From assembly GCA_008711295.1 (NCBI GenBank), contig VUYV01000046.1:4555239-4619238 (forward strand): a stretch of DNA of 64,000 bases. The letters run 5' to 3'. A program made the translations under genes and the position numbers. This document shows positions 24,333 to 38,179 of the stretch, piece after piece (position 1 is the first letter of the stretch; each line of letters begins with the position of its first letter). The notes below the pieces were generated by a model. That model worked only from the letters and a program-made list of their open reading frames with translations, was not told the origin of the DNA and ran no database searches. The DNA is from Anarhynchus alexandrinus. Lineage: Eukaryota > Chordata > Aves > Charadriiformes > Charadriidae.

Positions 24333-24920
24333 GGGAGTACGTGCTCAGCCCAGCTACTGGTGGGACCTGGGGCATGGAGCTGCCCAAGCCTCACCTCCCT
24401 CAGGCTGCTGGATCCATCCTTTTCTAAGAGCAACCATCACCACTGACATGACCACAAGTCCAGGTACAGCTGGGAGCTGCTTGACCCATCTCTGGCAGCC
24501 CAAAGTCACCAGCAGGAAAGGCCAGGAAAAGAAGGAAAAAGAAGGCACATCTATAAAACCCAGGCCGCGGTAGCAGCTGCACCCATCAGCCAGGAGCCCA
24601 TCTGATCTGTGGGTTTCGTAGCCCCTCTTCCCTTCCTTTCTCCTCCATCTGTATCTTAGAAAGCTCCTGTCTTCATAACGGAAAATGTGTAATTACTCCT
24701 CAAATCTAGCCAACGCTTTACTCCCTCCCTCCTTCCCGCCTTCTCAAACCTAATCTGCGATCAAATCCACCCACCAAAGTCAGATGTCTTTCCAGGGGTG
24801 AACTTTCGCACAATCTTGGAAGCAATTTTCTAGTTCTGTGGTTGGTGAGAATAAAAAATTAATGCGGCTTGTTCCATGTAGAAGCATCAGTCACGCATTG
24901 TGTGTACACTACATTCACAG

Positions 24921-24975
24921 GGTCATAGAAATTAGAGCTTGGAAAGCCCAGGGGAGAGGGTTGCTCCAGCTAAGG
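24921..24975 (-). mobile_element. Possible decayed CR1 3' tail
   Basis: GGTCATAGAAATTAGAGCTT followed by GGAAAG and, further on, TTGCTCCAGC resembles the antisense CR1 opening (TCATAGAATCATAGAG, TTGGAAGGGACC, TCTAGTCCAAC) with many substitutions. The match is short and could be chance. A profile search against CR1 tails would decide it. Confidence 0.25.
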
Positions 24976-27493
24976 AGCTGTGCAAAATTGTTCTCTGCAT
25001 CACATTAAAGTGAGGAAGGGCTTTGGGCATTCCTGAGCTGTCATGTTGTCCTTGTTTTCTTGTCACCTTCTTCCTGAAACGTAGGTGTGGGCATTGTCTT
25101 TCCCAGAGAAAATAGCTTATTAATTTTAACGAGCAAGCAAGATGTGTGCTGTTGAGGAACAAGCTCAGATTAAAATATTATTTTTACCTAATCAAACATC
25201 GGCCTTTCACAGTGACATTTAAAGAGCCATGTCCTTATTTTTGGTTAAAACCTAGACTGAGCTGGCTTAAGATCCATCAACATTCCTGTCTGAGGATCTG
25301 ACCCAGGTTAGATATATTTGATTCAATTATCAGGCTATTATATACTCTTTCATTATGGATCCAGTCTTAATGCCAATCAAATGGCATTGGAAAACCTCTA
25401 AATGTCTTCGGCTGGGCCCCGTTCAGACCATGTGCTTAAGGTCAGTGTCTGCTCTCAGGTATAAATCCAGCAGAGTGCCACTGAAATCAATTGAGATACA
25501 GCTGATTTATAGAGATGACATTGGCAGCAGCAATCCACTCACTGCAAGAATCTGTCTGTGGCCTCAACGCAGCCCAGAGCTCCTGGAAACCCACACCAGG
25601 TGCTGAAATCACCGCCCAACAGGACCTGCTGTCTAGTTAACTTCTGACTCTCAGTTGAGTACTTTTTGGTTTAACTTTCTAAGAAAAGAGCCGTCTGATG
25701 CACTGATTCTGGAGTGGAACATCATATTGTGATTCAAACGTGTTGTGTTTGCCGTAAAATTATTGCTACCTGTTTGCCTAGCCCCGTGCAAGTGGCCAGC
25801 AGCAGGAAGAGAGCGTTCTCCTTCACTTTGCCTTCCCAGCTGAGGGTCAGCCAAAACACCTGAAAACCAAGACATGCCCTGTGTCATGGCTGGGCTCTTC
25901 CCACCAGCCTGCACCCTCATTCGGTCTCTGCAGAGATACTGGCAGCGCCTTCAGGTGTTGCCGCTGTTGAATGACGCCTCTTCCACGCTTCTCAGTGCGC
26001 AGTGTGACTTTGCTGCTCACCTTGTTCATGTCCTGGATTCACCTCCCTTTGTGGAATTAAAAGTTCAGGAAAGGGGCAGACCCATGCAAGGCTTTAGAGG
26101 GTTCCTAAGCTGCTGCCGCAACAAATCTTTCACTCCCACTCTAAGTAGTGGAGTGCTGGACATGAGAAGAAATCATAAGGAGCAAGAAAAAAAACATATT
26201 AATTAGCAGTGACTTGCTGATGATGTGGTTTCTCTGTCAAAACCTGTGACCTGAATTATCACCGCCTGTGCTGCCGGAGGGATTATTGGAAAATGGACAG
26301 CTTTGCAGGGAAAAGAAAGCAGAGCAGTGGGCAGAGCAGTTATTGAAATAAAAGGAAAGAAAAACCCTTATATTGCACGTAAGCAAAGAGGACATGATCA
26401 GAACATCGTTAATGACAGATCAGGGTGCAGAGTGCAGCTAGTCCATGTGAACCACAGGTCAGAGATCCTGCAAACCACCTCCATGGACTCTTCAGCTAAA
26501 CCCCCCAAAAATGCATTTCCCAACCTGCAGTTATTTGGAGGCAGCTCAAGTTTCCAATAAGCTAGAAAGAAAAAGAACCTAAGCAGTGTCATGGCTGAGG
26601 GTTGTCCACAGACCATCTCCTGGGTTTTGTGATCATCCTCCCATTGGAGTTCTGTGGAGGTTTAAGGTTGGAGCCTGGAGTCCTCACTCAGATGATGTTC
26701 CTGAGTCACTGCCAAAATATCAGCGGTGGAGGAGCTTCTGGAACAACTGTGAGTATGACAGTCTGTGTCCTGTCCTGCTTCTGGCTGGATGCATTGCCAG
26801 GAGGACAGTTAAGAGGCTCAGCCACTCAATCCTTGGGGGGTCTGGAGGACAGACAGACTTGGATGACCTGCCAGCCCTGTGGTATAAAGGCTATTCAAAT
26901 CTGACCTGGAGACCACCTTTGCAATCAGCAGCCTATTTATCACTGTGGAGTCTCATATGCTTTCCTGTAAGAACAGGCCTATTCCTATGATTTTCCCCTT
27001 GTTTTGGAGAAAAAAAGCTCACACAAAGTTGTGCTGTAGCATATTACAAAAAAGAACAGGGTTGCTCTGATATACCATAACAAGGATGGTCTCCCTGCTA
27101 GGGTGGCACAGGGATGTTTACTCTGTTCAGAGATTAGAGAACATCTGTAGAGCTTTCCGCTGATAGGAATGTGTCGTTTCACAGCAGGCTGTTTGCAGAA
27201 GCAACCGATGATTACCCAAACTGCTCTGTCTGCAGCTGCGTGCTGCCCAGAGGAGGGAAGAGAAGTGGCCCCCATTGCACGGTTGCTCTTGCAAAAAAGC
27301 AAGCAAGCACAGGCACAGCTTTGGGTGATGGTAGCAGTGATGGGGAGATGTTGAGTTTTCCCAGCAGATCTGCTTCTGACCTACCTGTTGCTTGGAGCAC
27401 TAGTGTCAGAGCAGTACAGACCACCAGTCTGGAAACATATTTATGGGTGGATTTTGAGTAGTGTCTGTAGATGCAGAAATCTTGCCAAAACCA

Positions 27494-27546
27494 TTAAAAA
27501 AATAAAAGTGAAAAAAAAAGTAAAAAAATAAAAGAGAGAGAGACTA
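27494..27546 (+). repeat. A-rich low-complexity tract
   Basis: AAAAAAATAAAAGTG-type sequence ending in a short (AG)n run, GAGAGAGAGA. No element body is recognisable upstream. Confidence 0.7.
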
Positions 27547-28600
27547 GGGGGATCAACAGAAGTTGGATGCCTAAGCAGTTGGGGATTTTAAAAATCCCAC
27601 TTTCTTTCTTCATTTGTAGGTATTATGTAACTTTGAAAACCACCACAGAGATTTATGAATGTATCTGGGGACTTTATCTATGGAGGGTTAAATTTTTGGA
27701 TGTTCTTCCAACTCCCCGTGAGTCTGAAGCTCTCCAGGTGCCCTCCAACACCCGGCGCAGAGAGCAGAGGGAGCTGTGAGCCGCAGAGACAGTTTTCCAT
27801 GGAGACCCGTAAGGGTGACAAATGCTCATCCACAGTTACAGGGAGGAAGAGGAATGAGTGGCTTGAGCTGTTTCAAAGGTGTTTCCTAGAGATGGGACAG
27901 GGGTGAGAAAGTGGAAAGCCCGCGTAGAGGGGAGGCTTCAACACATCACGTTCTCCAGCAACATCAAGCCAACAACTCTAGGATAAATTCACAGATTGTT
28001 TTAACCAGTCTAAAGGAGCGCAGCAATCATGCCACAGCAAGCCCGCTGGGATGTGCAGTGATGTATCTGAGCTTTCGGCTCTGTCACACCTCTGCATATC
28101 AAAGTGAACCGTCTCCCGTGAAACCTCCCCTTGCACAGGATGGAACAGACCCAGCTGGCTAACGTGCCGTGCTCCCTCACACAGGCTTTCCTCTTACCCT
28201 TCTTTGTTTTGTTTTTCCTTCAATGAAAGAATTTATTTTAATGCCATTTAAGCTGAAGGAATCTGGCGGCCGTTGCTGTGCGCTGTAAATCTGCTGCCCT
28301 CCCGGCACGGCACAGCCCTCCCCCACCCGTGGCAGCAAGAGAAACCGAGAAGGAGATGGGAATGAGATCTGAGCTACACTAAGAGGTGATTATTTTAAGA
28401 AGCTCATTGGGTAGTCCATTTGGCAGTACAGGTGTCACCTGCCAATAAAACTGGAAAGGAATTTGCTCTTTTCTCTAGTTCACAGCAGTGATTTTTGTCT
28501 CACTGAAATGTAATACAGGTAACTGCCCAGTTCAGGGTGTACTTGCCTGCGCTCAACGCTGTGGATTAGGAGTTTCTGCTGCATTTAACTGCTTAGGCAA

Positions 28601-28620
28601 AGAAAGAAAAAAAAAAAAAA
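28601..28620 (+). repeat. A-rich run
   Basis: AGAAAGAAA followed by a run of A up to 28620, then CCACTCC. Simple low-complexity tract. Confidence 0.6.
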
Positions 28621-30598
28621 CCACTCCTCAAAATAAATAAGAAGCGGAAGACTGAACCTCCAGGCAAAAAAACCATCCTGTGTAACCACACAATGCCTCT
28701 CCCTTTATCTCCGTATGTCCGCATTGTCTCAGCGTGAGTTGCACGGTTGCCAGTTCACGTCAGTAACACAGCAAGTCAGGGAGCCGTCACTCCTTACTTA
28801 CACTGACCAGTCCAACCCATTCACGTCAGAGAAGAACCAAAGTGAGGTTTTGGTTTTTCAAAACACTTCATAGCCATGAAAGCCTGAACTTAAATGGCAA
28901 TACTCATTTTTGAGGTGCAGGAACTAGGCTACAGCTAGAAGGCAAAGTATTTAAAACCCAGATCCAAGCAGTCCTAAAGCTTTCTCAAGGCTGATAGGAC
29001 TGTGAGGCTTGAGAAACCAAGAAGGTCTGAGGAGCCCTGAGTCAGTGAAAGCTTAGCTGGTAGCAAGCATCATGTAGGGCAAAAAGAAGAGTAACAGTGG
29101 CAGTAAAGCCAGCAGGAGTCATCATGGTCATCTCTGCTGAACTCCCGCATAATGTACACCAGTGTTTCACCAATGCTTCCCACATCAAGCCTACGGCTCA
29201 TGGCTGAGCATGAATCTCTTTAGGATGCCACAGAGCCAGCCTAAACTCTAAGCCTCAAGTAAAGATGTCAAGTGATAGATAACACTCCACTGCCCTCAGG
29301 AAGGAGATGTTAGAAAATGGGCTTGGCTTTGGCCTGGAAAACCTCTCAGCCCACTGCTCTCATGTCTTAACTAGGACTAACCACCTCTTGGCCCAAAGAA
29401 CAGCCTCGTTCCTGACTCAGAAGGAAAGTGGTAAGCCTTGAACTTGTTCCGAAGTTATGCTGTTCGTTGATGTCTCTTAGCCAAGAGAAAAGATTTCAAC
29501 TATGTAATGTACTCTGGCCCTACGGAGTTAATCCTCCTTGAGGAGGATGTTCCAGAGCACGGGAGCATGGTCTCCAACCATCAGCTTTGCTAAGGGGCAG
29601 CAGCTAATGGCACCCTATCATGGCTGCTGGTTGCTGAGTGTTTGTGTGAGTCACTGTCTGCATCAAAGGTGGAATAAAATCTTCGTGGTGACTACTTTGA
29701 CATTTTGGTGAGCTTTTGTTCTCCTTTTCCTGAAGCATTTCCAAGTCTCACCGGGGCAAGATGGAGTGCTATAACCAACATTCAAAGACGCTTAATCACT
29801 GAGTGACATGAGTCAGAATCCCAAACATAAGTCTAGCTTGCAACATACCTCCCAGATTTGTCCTACTTACTCATTAGCCTTGTTGTGACAAACTTTCACC
29901 TTATTTATGTTGTAAATATGTTTAGATTCACTTCCCAGACACTGGGCCTCACTTGGGATGGTGAAGTTGGGGTAGTAGATAGGAAGCATAAGGCGAACTG
30001 TGACTCCAAAATCTACACCCATACCTCTGTAAGGAGTGGTGCAGAGAGGGTGGGTTAAGGTGAATTCAAGAGCTCCAAGGCAAAATCTGGTTTGACTGGC
30101 AGGATGTGTGAGGTACTCAGAGACCTGCACTTTGTCTGACATAGTATCTGCTTTTCGACTGCACGCTTAGCATCTGAAGTCTCTCCTTAGACCCTTGACG
30201 TGCTGGGATCTGCAGGCACAGAGCACTGTCCGCTCCACGTGAGCCCTCTGCAGCACCATAGGGGCTACAAGTCAGCCCATATGGTTTCACAGCAGTAGCA
30301 AGGGCTGGGAATCCACCTGCACTGGGGCAGTATTGCTGTGGGATGGGGAGGAAGCTTTGCTGTGTGCTGGTTTTTCTCTTGGGTTTAGTGTAGCCAAATA
30401 CACGCAAGAGATTCCAACTGATGTGCACAATAATGCCAAATTCAAAAAGGGTGAACTAAGTCATCCCAAAATCTCCAAACCCATGTTGAAATAACTCTGC
30501 ATTCAATATTGTAATAAATGCTGGAAAGTTTTGATTTGCCTTCTGCTTGCTGAAACTTCAGGGCACATTCAGTACATGTTCTTATCAAAACTAGAAAT

Positions 30599-30693
30599 AG
30601 GATATATAAATAATAATAAAATTAATAGACATTTACATTATATATATTTCCCATAAATATAAAATTTAAATACATAAATATTAATATAAGTCA
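30599..30693. repeat. AT-rich low-complexity block
   Basis: About 95 bp composed almost entirely of A and T, with words such as AATAATAATAAAATTAAT, TATATATATTT and ATAAATATTAATATAA. It ends about 45 bp before the solo LTR at 30737. Confidence 0.7.
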
Positions 30694-30736
30694 TCAAAGC
30701 TAGAAATGTGGGGTTTTTTAAATATGGGATATTCCC

Positions 30737-31301
30737 TGGGACTGTTTTTTGCTGGTATAGTGTTAATTTTCTTCATAGCAGCTCATATGGTGCTGTGTTT
30801 TGGGTTTGTGACCAAACAGTGTTAATAACACAGGGATGTTTTAGGCATTGCTGAGCAGCATTTACACAGAGTCAAGGTGTTTTCTGCTTCTCACACTGCC
30901 CCACCAGCGAGTAGCCTGGGGGTGGGCAAGAAGTTGGGAGGGGACACAGCTGGGACAGCTGACCCCAAGTGACCAAAGGGCTATTCCATGCCATATGATG
31001 TTGTGCTCAACAATAAAACTGGGGGAAGAAGGAGGAAGGGGGCACATTCGGAGCGATGGCGTTTGTCTTCCCAAGTAAAGAGTGATGGTGCCCTACTTTC
31101 CTGGAGATGGCTGAACACCTGCCTGCCGATGGGAAGTATTGACTGAATTCCTTATTTTGCTTTGCTTGGGCATGCAGCTTTTGCTTTACCTATTAAACTG
31201 TTCTTATCTCAACCCACGAGTTTTCTCACTTTTACCCTTCCGATTCTCTCCCTCATCCCACTGTGAGGGGCTGAGCTGCCTACCGGGGTTAAACCACAAC
31301 A
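30737..31301 (+). mobile_element. Solo LTR of an avian endogenous retrovirus, forward
   Basis: About 565 bp with the layout of an avian LTR. An opening region contains GCTGGTATAGTGTTAATTTT. A TATA-like AATAAAACTGGGGG sits at about 31012. The R/U5 segment CTATTAAACTGT then CTCAACCCACGAGTTTTCTC lies near 31190-31225, and the end reads GGGGTTAAACCACAACA. LTRs act as promoter and polyadenylation units of a provirus. No primer-binding site, gag, pol or env follows, so this is a solo LTR, normally the product of recombination between two LTRs. The left edge is uncertain by about 6 bp (TG at 30737 or 30743), and I see no clear target-site duplication. U5 wording is shared with the antisense LTR at 54361-54842. 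I leave the superfamily unassigned. Confidence 0.85.
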
Positions 31302-33177
31302 CCTCCAAATCAACTATTTCCAGAAATGGGGGATTTCAGTGAAACATTGATGAGAAGCCCAAGATAGACAGCAGTTCTATGCACTCCATTTGCTCAAATA
31401 GTGGCAGTGATTTTTCTCCCCTGTATATTTTGTAATAGATGAAGCCATAGCACAGACCAAATCTAAAACTGCCGCACAAATATTGCATGTTACATCAGTA
31501 ATTTAAACTCTGGGTATTCAGACATGACAATTCAGCTTTCTAAAGCTGAGCATTAAAATGTAAAAGCTATTTCCAAAAGTCCAGGCGTAACTGGTGTATG
31601 CAATGACATCCACGAATCCAGTGTCAGAGTTAAAATTTGAACTCCATAGTCTTTAATTTGCAGAAACACATTCAGCCTCTGCATATGTTACCTTGGGAGA
31701 TGAAGATCCATCTGAAAAAGTCTATAAATTTGAAAAATAACTCTCATAAAAACTAATGTGATTTATGTAAGCACATTAAGGGGAAAATACCCTGAACAGT
31801 TGGTTTAAGTGCTTAGACTTCCTAAACTTAATATTTCCATATGGTTACATTGTAATTTTAGATTTTTAGTGGCTTCGTATCCTTCTTTGTTAAATTTGAG
31901 AAACAAATCAAGGTACCAGCACAAAGAAATTAAGGAACAAAGATGCCTGCAATGAGTGTTTGATTGTTCCCACATGAAGCAATGATTCTTTTTACAAATT
32001 CCCCTAATCCTCTAGGAAACATTATTCCAATTGTCACAGGGTTGTTTGTGTGATGTTGTGAACAGATGATTATAAAAATCTGCAGATATAAATAGCTGAA
32101 AAATAAGGGAAGAAATGAACACCCTATTTTTTTTTTAATGCAGGATTATATTAGCTAAGTAAAGATTAGTTTCAAAATACCAGACATCTTTTGAATTCTT
32201 ACCGAATTATTTCGTGCCTCTAACACTTTCACATTTATCCCACAAGATTTTCACTCTTGCCTAGTGCTTACTACCCCTGTGATGAACCACCACTAAAAAT
32301 ACTTGTTTTATCTGTAGTGCTCAAACTGGCTTATGTGCCATTTTTTAACTAAAGGTACCAAACATTTTGAAAATTATTATTTAAACCAGCACAACCCATT
32401 GTGTGAACCTTCTCAAATCAATGGAAGCCCACATTATATTGATTTAACTTAAGTTGATTCCTACCAACTAAAACAAAACGGATAGAAATCACTTTTAAAG
32501 CAATGTGGAGGGACCTGCAGGGAGGCTTTGTGGTCTCACCTGAATTGTCTCAGCTCACTGACCGCAATAGTGTGCTGCAAATTTTAACAAGAAAAATCAA
32601 TTCTTTGGAGGAATCTTTTCTCTACCATCATTCATTCTTGCTTTCCCAAAAAGAAAGCCATGGTGTGAGCATGTGGGAAGGCAACATCGTAAACGGCCAG
32701 TACATTCTGCCTTCATTATCCATATTGGACCAGTTTATAGGTAAAGATGAGGTCAATGTGAGATGATACAGCAAGCGTGGGCTGAAACTTAGTTCTCTAA
32801 CATGGCCTGTACATTTGTGGGGACACAGCCACAGGTAAGAAAAAATGGCAACACTTGTCCAAAAGTGCTGTCCATTTTCCTGAAAGTGTCTGCAATCAGA
32901 GCTAGTAAACATAATGGAGTGAAGAAGACAGAGATGGAGATAGAGTGGGCAAAACAGAGGGGAGAGGGGGACAGACGGGGATAGGGCATGCCTGAGCTGT
33001 TCCTGCACCTTGTAATAGAAACCCCCCCAAAGGGAACAGCAGAACTCTGATGGGAAAACTTCCCATTTCTCCCAGCCGGAAAGACATGCAAGTTCCTACT
33101 CAGCCATGCCAGCCACCCAGGTGAGTAAGCAATGTATAGATATATTATACTGATCATATTTATCACATGAGAGCATT
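31302..33177. other. Unique non-coding stretch
   Basis: AT-rich sequence with no recognisable repeat or gene. The longest frames (126 and 125 codons minus, 32628-33008 and 32789-33166) overlap each other in different frames and lack domains. Confidence 0.6.
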
Positions 33178-33657
33178 AGGACATTGAAGTGTTGGAGCGT
33201 GTCCAGAGAAGGGCTACGAAGTTGGTGAGGGGTCTGGAGGACAAGTCTTATGAGGAAAAACTGAGGGAGCTGGGGTTGTTTAGCCTGGAGAAGAGGAGGC
33301 TGAGGGGAGACCTTATCACTCTCTACAACTACCTGAAAGGAGGTTGTAGAGAGGAGGGGGGCTGACCTCTTCTCCCTGGTGACAAGTGATAGGATGAGAG
33401 GAAATGGGTTCAAGTTATGTCAGATGAGGTTTAGACAGGATATTAGGAATTTTTTTTTCACTGAAAGGGTTATTAAACATTGGAACAGGCTGCCCAGGGA
33501 GGTGGTGGATTCACCATCCCTGGAGGTGTTTAAAAAAAGGGTAGATGTGGTACTTGAGGACATGGTTTAGAAGTGGTTTTGTCAGGGCAGGTTAATGGTT
33601 GGACTTGATGATCTTAAAGGTCCTTTCCAACCTCAGCAATTCTATGATTCTATGATT
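33178..33657 (+). mobile_element. CR1 LINE, 5'-truncated copy
   Basis: About 480 bp. It begins at the block encoding the [15 protein letters not shown] linker (ACATTGAAGTGTTGGAGCG). It continues through [18 protein letters not shown] and YNYLKGGC, then a frame change in the G run at about 33356-33361, then [31 protein letters not shown] and [17 protein letters not shown]. The 3' tail is GGTTAATGGTTGGACTTGAT, CCTTTCCAACCT and two TATGATTC units. It is closely related to the copies at 58211 and 61577, and its tail differs from the group at 3120. It cannot move on its own because the endonuclease and catalytic reverse transcriptase are absent. Confidence 0.95.
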
Positions 33658-36600
33658 ACAACCAGTCGTGCTTAAAAACAGTGACAAGGTGCTGGGCAAG
33701 AGAAATTATTTTCATTATGCTTCTTTCCTTCAGACTTAATAAACCACAATGAAGTGATGGTTGACACCAACACTTAAACACACTTTGTATAAGTTAAAGG
33801 GAATCTGTCCAGATACATGAATCCTTTGTCTTTTGTTGCAGAGATTGTGTAATTCTTAGCTTGTCTTCTTCAAGTGGCAGAGAAAAAAAAAAAAGTCATC
33901 AAGAATGGATTCATTGCTCTCTGCTTTATAAAGCGACAGATGTAAGCATTTATTTAAAAATAAAACATCTGGCAGCTGTCTTGTTGGGCTAGTGGCTGAG
34001 CCTTGTATGATTAGATACAGCTGAATGGCTAATGCTGGAAACCAAGCTGGGTGGAAGGAGCTGAAGTCTGTGATGCTGCAGGGGCTGTTAGTATCAGAAA
34101 AATGGAAAGCAGATATGGAACAAAAATATCAAGATTAATAGTTACATAGTCTGGTCTTTTTCCAGGAGGACCATAATTATTAAGGTGTTTTCTCATCAGT
34201 GCCACATGCATCTCATTAAAAAGGTACAATCAATAGGAAGTACAGACAACGCGCATATTGAAATGCAGCTATATCTCCCGAACCAGATTTTCAGTGAACT
34301 GCCCCAGTGTGCACTCCCAGCACTTAAGAGTGAGGCCTCCTCATACATAGGCATTAATGTCATGCATCTGTTGGAGATGCTGCAAAGTCTCGGCAGTGTG
34401 ATGTGCAGAGGAGAAAGCCAAGGAAATGATTCAAAGCTGGGAAAATGACTTAGTCGAAGAGTCCGATTCATCTTGCCTGACTACGGAGGTCTATAATGCA
34501 GGCAGTGACATGAGAGGTAGTCAGCACAGGCTTCCTTGGCTGTTGCTAGAGAGAAATAGGAATGCTGTGAGAGACATTTATCTGGTCTGTTTTAAACATC
34601 CACTTTAAGATGAGATGAACTTCACCCTGGAAGGGCTCATTTCTCTGTGCTGACTCCAAAGCGATGGTGACCAGTGCTGTATAGCCATCTGTTTGGTAGA
34701 AGTTCACATCTGGTCAGATATATCCCACGTGAGAGATTGAAAAAACTTGATCTACTTAATTCATCAGAAGCAGATCACAGTGCTAACTTGATTAGAGCAT
34801 GGAGGACCTTCAAACGAAGTTTCTGTTTCCAATGGGCATTGTTATCCACCAGAGAGAAACAAGAATTAACAGCCGTAGGCTGAAGGCAGATACATGCAAA
34901 GAAAATACAAAGTGAGGGGTTTTGTACAAAGAGTGAGGCAAACCATTGCCAAACAATGCAAGAGAAAAGGTGGTTTTTTGGTCTCTCAGAGCCTCTGATG
35001 TCTTTCCAAAACACTTGTTCAGGCCAATGCTCCTTGTGTCACTTAATAAGGGTTAATTTATTAAACCCCTGTGCACTGTGTTGCTCCAGAAATCAGATCA
35101 GATGCCTTGTCCAGATCTTCTGGCTGATCCCTGTCTTAAATTTATTTTAAAGCTTGAATACTTTCCTATATGTAGAAGTCCACATTCTCATCTGTTCTGC
35201 AGGGGAAATAAATAAATAAATAAAATACAGCAGGCTATTTTGTTTGCTAAAAAGAAAGAGAGCTAACCCTTTTTGAACACAACTACATTCTACATAGTCA
35301 TGGGGATAATCACAAGGATTTGGTCTGCACAGATAGGAACAATTCTGCAAGTAAAATAGGACAAGTCTTCCAAGCTGCTGTCCGTGGAAGCAATGGCTCT
35401 TCAGTCTTATGCATCCTTCAAGTGACAAGAGGGAGATTAGAGGGACTGAGTTTGTTTAGCCCATTTCAGGTGGTACCAGTGTCCATAACCTTCTAGTTTC
35501 TGAGAAAAACAGAAATATCTGCCCTAAGCTCTGCATTTCAGGCTCAATTCAGATCGTGGCAAATTCAGTAGAACATGTTCTACTGCCTCATGTGAACTGC
35601 TGGCAACCAGCTCTTCTGACCCCTTTGTGGAGCAAAGTTAATGCATCATGGGGGGATCTGGGAGGTGATGAATGCACTGCACTCTGTCCTCATGTCTTTA
35701 TACACATTGTTTCCTGCTTTGCTCATTTTCTTTGGTATAAAATAAGAAACAGTTTTGCGAGAAGCTGTGTCTTTCTTCTCGGTGCTCAGAGACATAAGAG
35801 CATCCCATAAGGATTGTATCTCAGCTTCAATGCAACTGCTCTTCGGGGAGGAGTGGCTGGAGTCTAAGCCAGTTGCAGTAGGAAATATGTGTTTGTACTG
35901 AATAGGTCCTTGACCCTTGATGGGAACTGCTAGGAATGGAGACAGTGTAAATGATACAGATGTCATCCGATGATGATAATACATAGGCTTGAATACAGTA
36001 TAGAGAAGGGAAGTGAAACAACAGAGAAACAGCATTTTATATGTGTTAGGATGGGTGTATTTCCAAAGTAAAGAGAGACAGGGTGTATGACTGAGAAGGT
36101 CTATGAAGATACCATGGGGGAAAAGGGAATGTAATAGCCCAATGTTTTATTTCTTAGACAACTGTATATTTTCATCTCCTAGTCTACAATCTATGTTCCT
36201 ATCATCTGTGCTTTACATAGCATTAATACTTGGATGGAATTTTTAATTATGTGAATGGTAGAAGAAAGGAAAAACATAATGAATGTCCTACAAAATAAAA
36301 AGGTGAAGAGGGATCCCTGGATGATACAAATCATCATAGATCTACGGAAGGAATCAAAAGGCTGATTTATACTAGCTGAGGAGGGAGCCCTTATGCCTGA
36401 AGTTATCAATAGATCAAGCTTCAGTGCTCAGGCACACCGTATGGGAGAGTTCTCAACCAGGGAAAAATGTCCTCTTGAAGGAATAGTAGAAGACTGGGAC
36501 AATTGCAAAGGCATTGCAACCTTGTATGTATTCATGAAGCTTACTTTGAAATGCATCCTATTTAATTAACAGTGATGAAACCGGAATGTCAGCCCGTATC

Positions 36601-38179
36601 ACAGCAGGCTTTTCCCTCCCTGTATCTTGATCAAAACTTATTTTGACTTCTCAAACTGCTCAAAGTACAATGTAAGGAAGGAAAAAGATAAAAAGTACAT
36701 TTGATGACACAAACTAGCAGTAACAGACAAACTGGAACAGTAGCTCATGTTATACTGTGGAAACACTACTGTGCTGTACCGGCTAGCTTCTTCTTTTAAA
36801 ATGAAAAATCCTTCCTCCACCCAAAATCAGACCTTTGGAAACTGCATTTTGGAAAAATTTGTCTGTGGGAAACTTTAGTGTTGCACAGTATGTGACTGAT
36901 TATGTGGACATATTAATAATAACAGATCTCAACAGCACATCCCATGACAAGCAGCTCCCTATCTTCAGCCTTCTTTGAGCTGGTCATAACCTCAGCGCTC
37001 TTGTAGGAGCAAACCAGGCATCCCTTTGCCCATCAGAGAGGTTAGGAAGGGGTCCTGGATGGTGGCCTTTGCTGGGGCCAGCAGAGTCTCTGCCAGGCTG
37101 TTTAATGGTTTTGTTTCTTAATCCTTTTAGCACAGTATAACTGGTGCCACTTGCAAGTGACGTATATCTTTGAGCATATGCAACATCAAGCTACATTTAC
37201 CGATATTAAGAGCCGTAGATCTAATTCATTAAGGTAGGTTGTTTTCTCATACAGGAAAACATAAAAAACATTACCCAGGAATGCATCAAGCCCGGTATGT
37301 AAACATTAGAGAATTTGTTCTCTCTTCTCCACTGGAGGCTTTCTTGCATCTTTTTATCTTTTTGTATGAACGTTAGTAACATTATTTTAATTTACAGCTT
37401 GAATACATCCACCTGCAGCTGATACTCATTCCTCCTTTAGCTGCTATACATTCCCCCCTTCCCTGACATTTCTTCCCAATCAATCGACAGCAATCGGATT
37501 CCCCCTCAGCTTTCATTTTGCAAGGCTGAGCAAATCTCATTTACCCATTTCACGGCTTCATCCTGCTGGCAGCTTAGAGTCATGCTGTACACCACAATCT
37601 TTCCTCTCCTTAATTGGAAGGAAGTAAAGAGCTCTTAACTCAAGGCAGATGGTTTTATTCATTCCTAAGGGTGAGGTTCACTTCACTTACCTTGGTCTAC
37701 AGAGCACCTTGACAACTCCCTCAAATTTGTTGGCTGCTTTCCAGCTGTGGAACAGGTAAACCCCCAGCTCAGGTGACTCTTCCTACACAGCTAAGAGCTG
37801 TGCTTTAGCTGGCTACCTCCTCTTCCTGAGTGGCGGGCTTATCTTTTAGCTTGACTTGGATGAGAAGACACCCTTCTGCCTCTGTGATAGCATGGAGATG
37901 TGCTAGGCAGCATGTTAAACTACACTGGACATGCACCCTGCTCCGTGGATGGGGGAGAGACCTGTTTCTGCACCCTGGCTGCATGCAGAGCCTGTAGATC
38001 TGTTGAGCTTCTGCAGTGGTGAAGGCGAGCACATCAACCCCAGGCAAAACTGGTACGTCCAGTGAGGTGGTAGGAGACTGGGAAAAGTACAAAGGTTCCC
38101 ATATCTTCTTAAGAAGCTATTTTGAATCCACTTTTACATAAAGCACCAACGGCTCTCTCTGTAACTTCTAATCATTCAT
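33658..38179. other. Unique non-coding stretch
   Basis: 4.5 kb with no recognisable gene. It contains a short (AAAT)n array at 35205-35225 and an E-box-rich segment near 33930-33990. The 129-codon minus frame at 35646-36035 has no recognisable domain. Confidence 0.6.
35205..35225 (+). repeat. (AAAT)n microsatellite
   Basis: About five copies of AAAT/AATA. It is short and of low complexity, with no repeat body attached. Confidence 0.8.

Larger units (their letters stand above)
22312..30736. other. Unique non-coding stretch
   Basis: 8.4 kb free of clear interspersed repeats. It contains an (AT)n array at 24111-24164, a TG-rich zone at 24239-24332, a weak CR1-like trace at 24921-24975, A-rich runs at 27494-27546 and 28601-28620 and an AT-rich block at 30599-30693. 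No open frame shows a recognisable domain. The longest are 134 codons (26586-26990, plus) and 110 codons (25874-26206, plus). Confidence 0.55.

Noticed and set aside
35430..35465. CR1-like words AGAGGGACTGAGTTTGTTTA
   Set aside because: Only about 30 bp resemble the CTGAGGGAGCTGGGGTTG block, with no CR1 on either side. Could be chance or a very old fragment.
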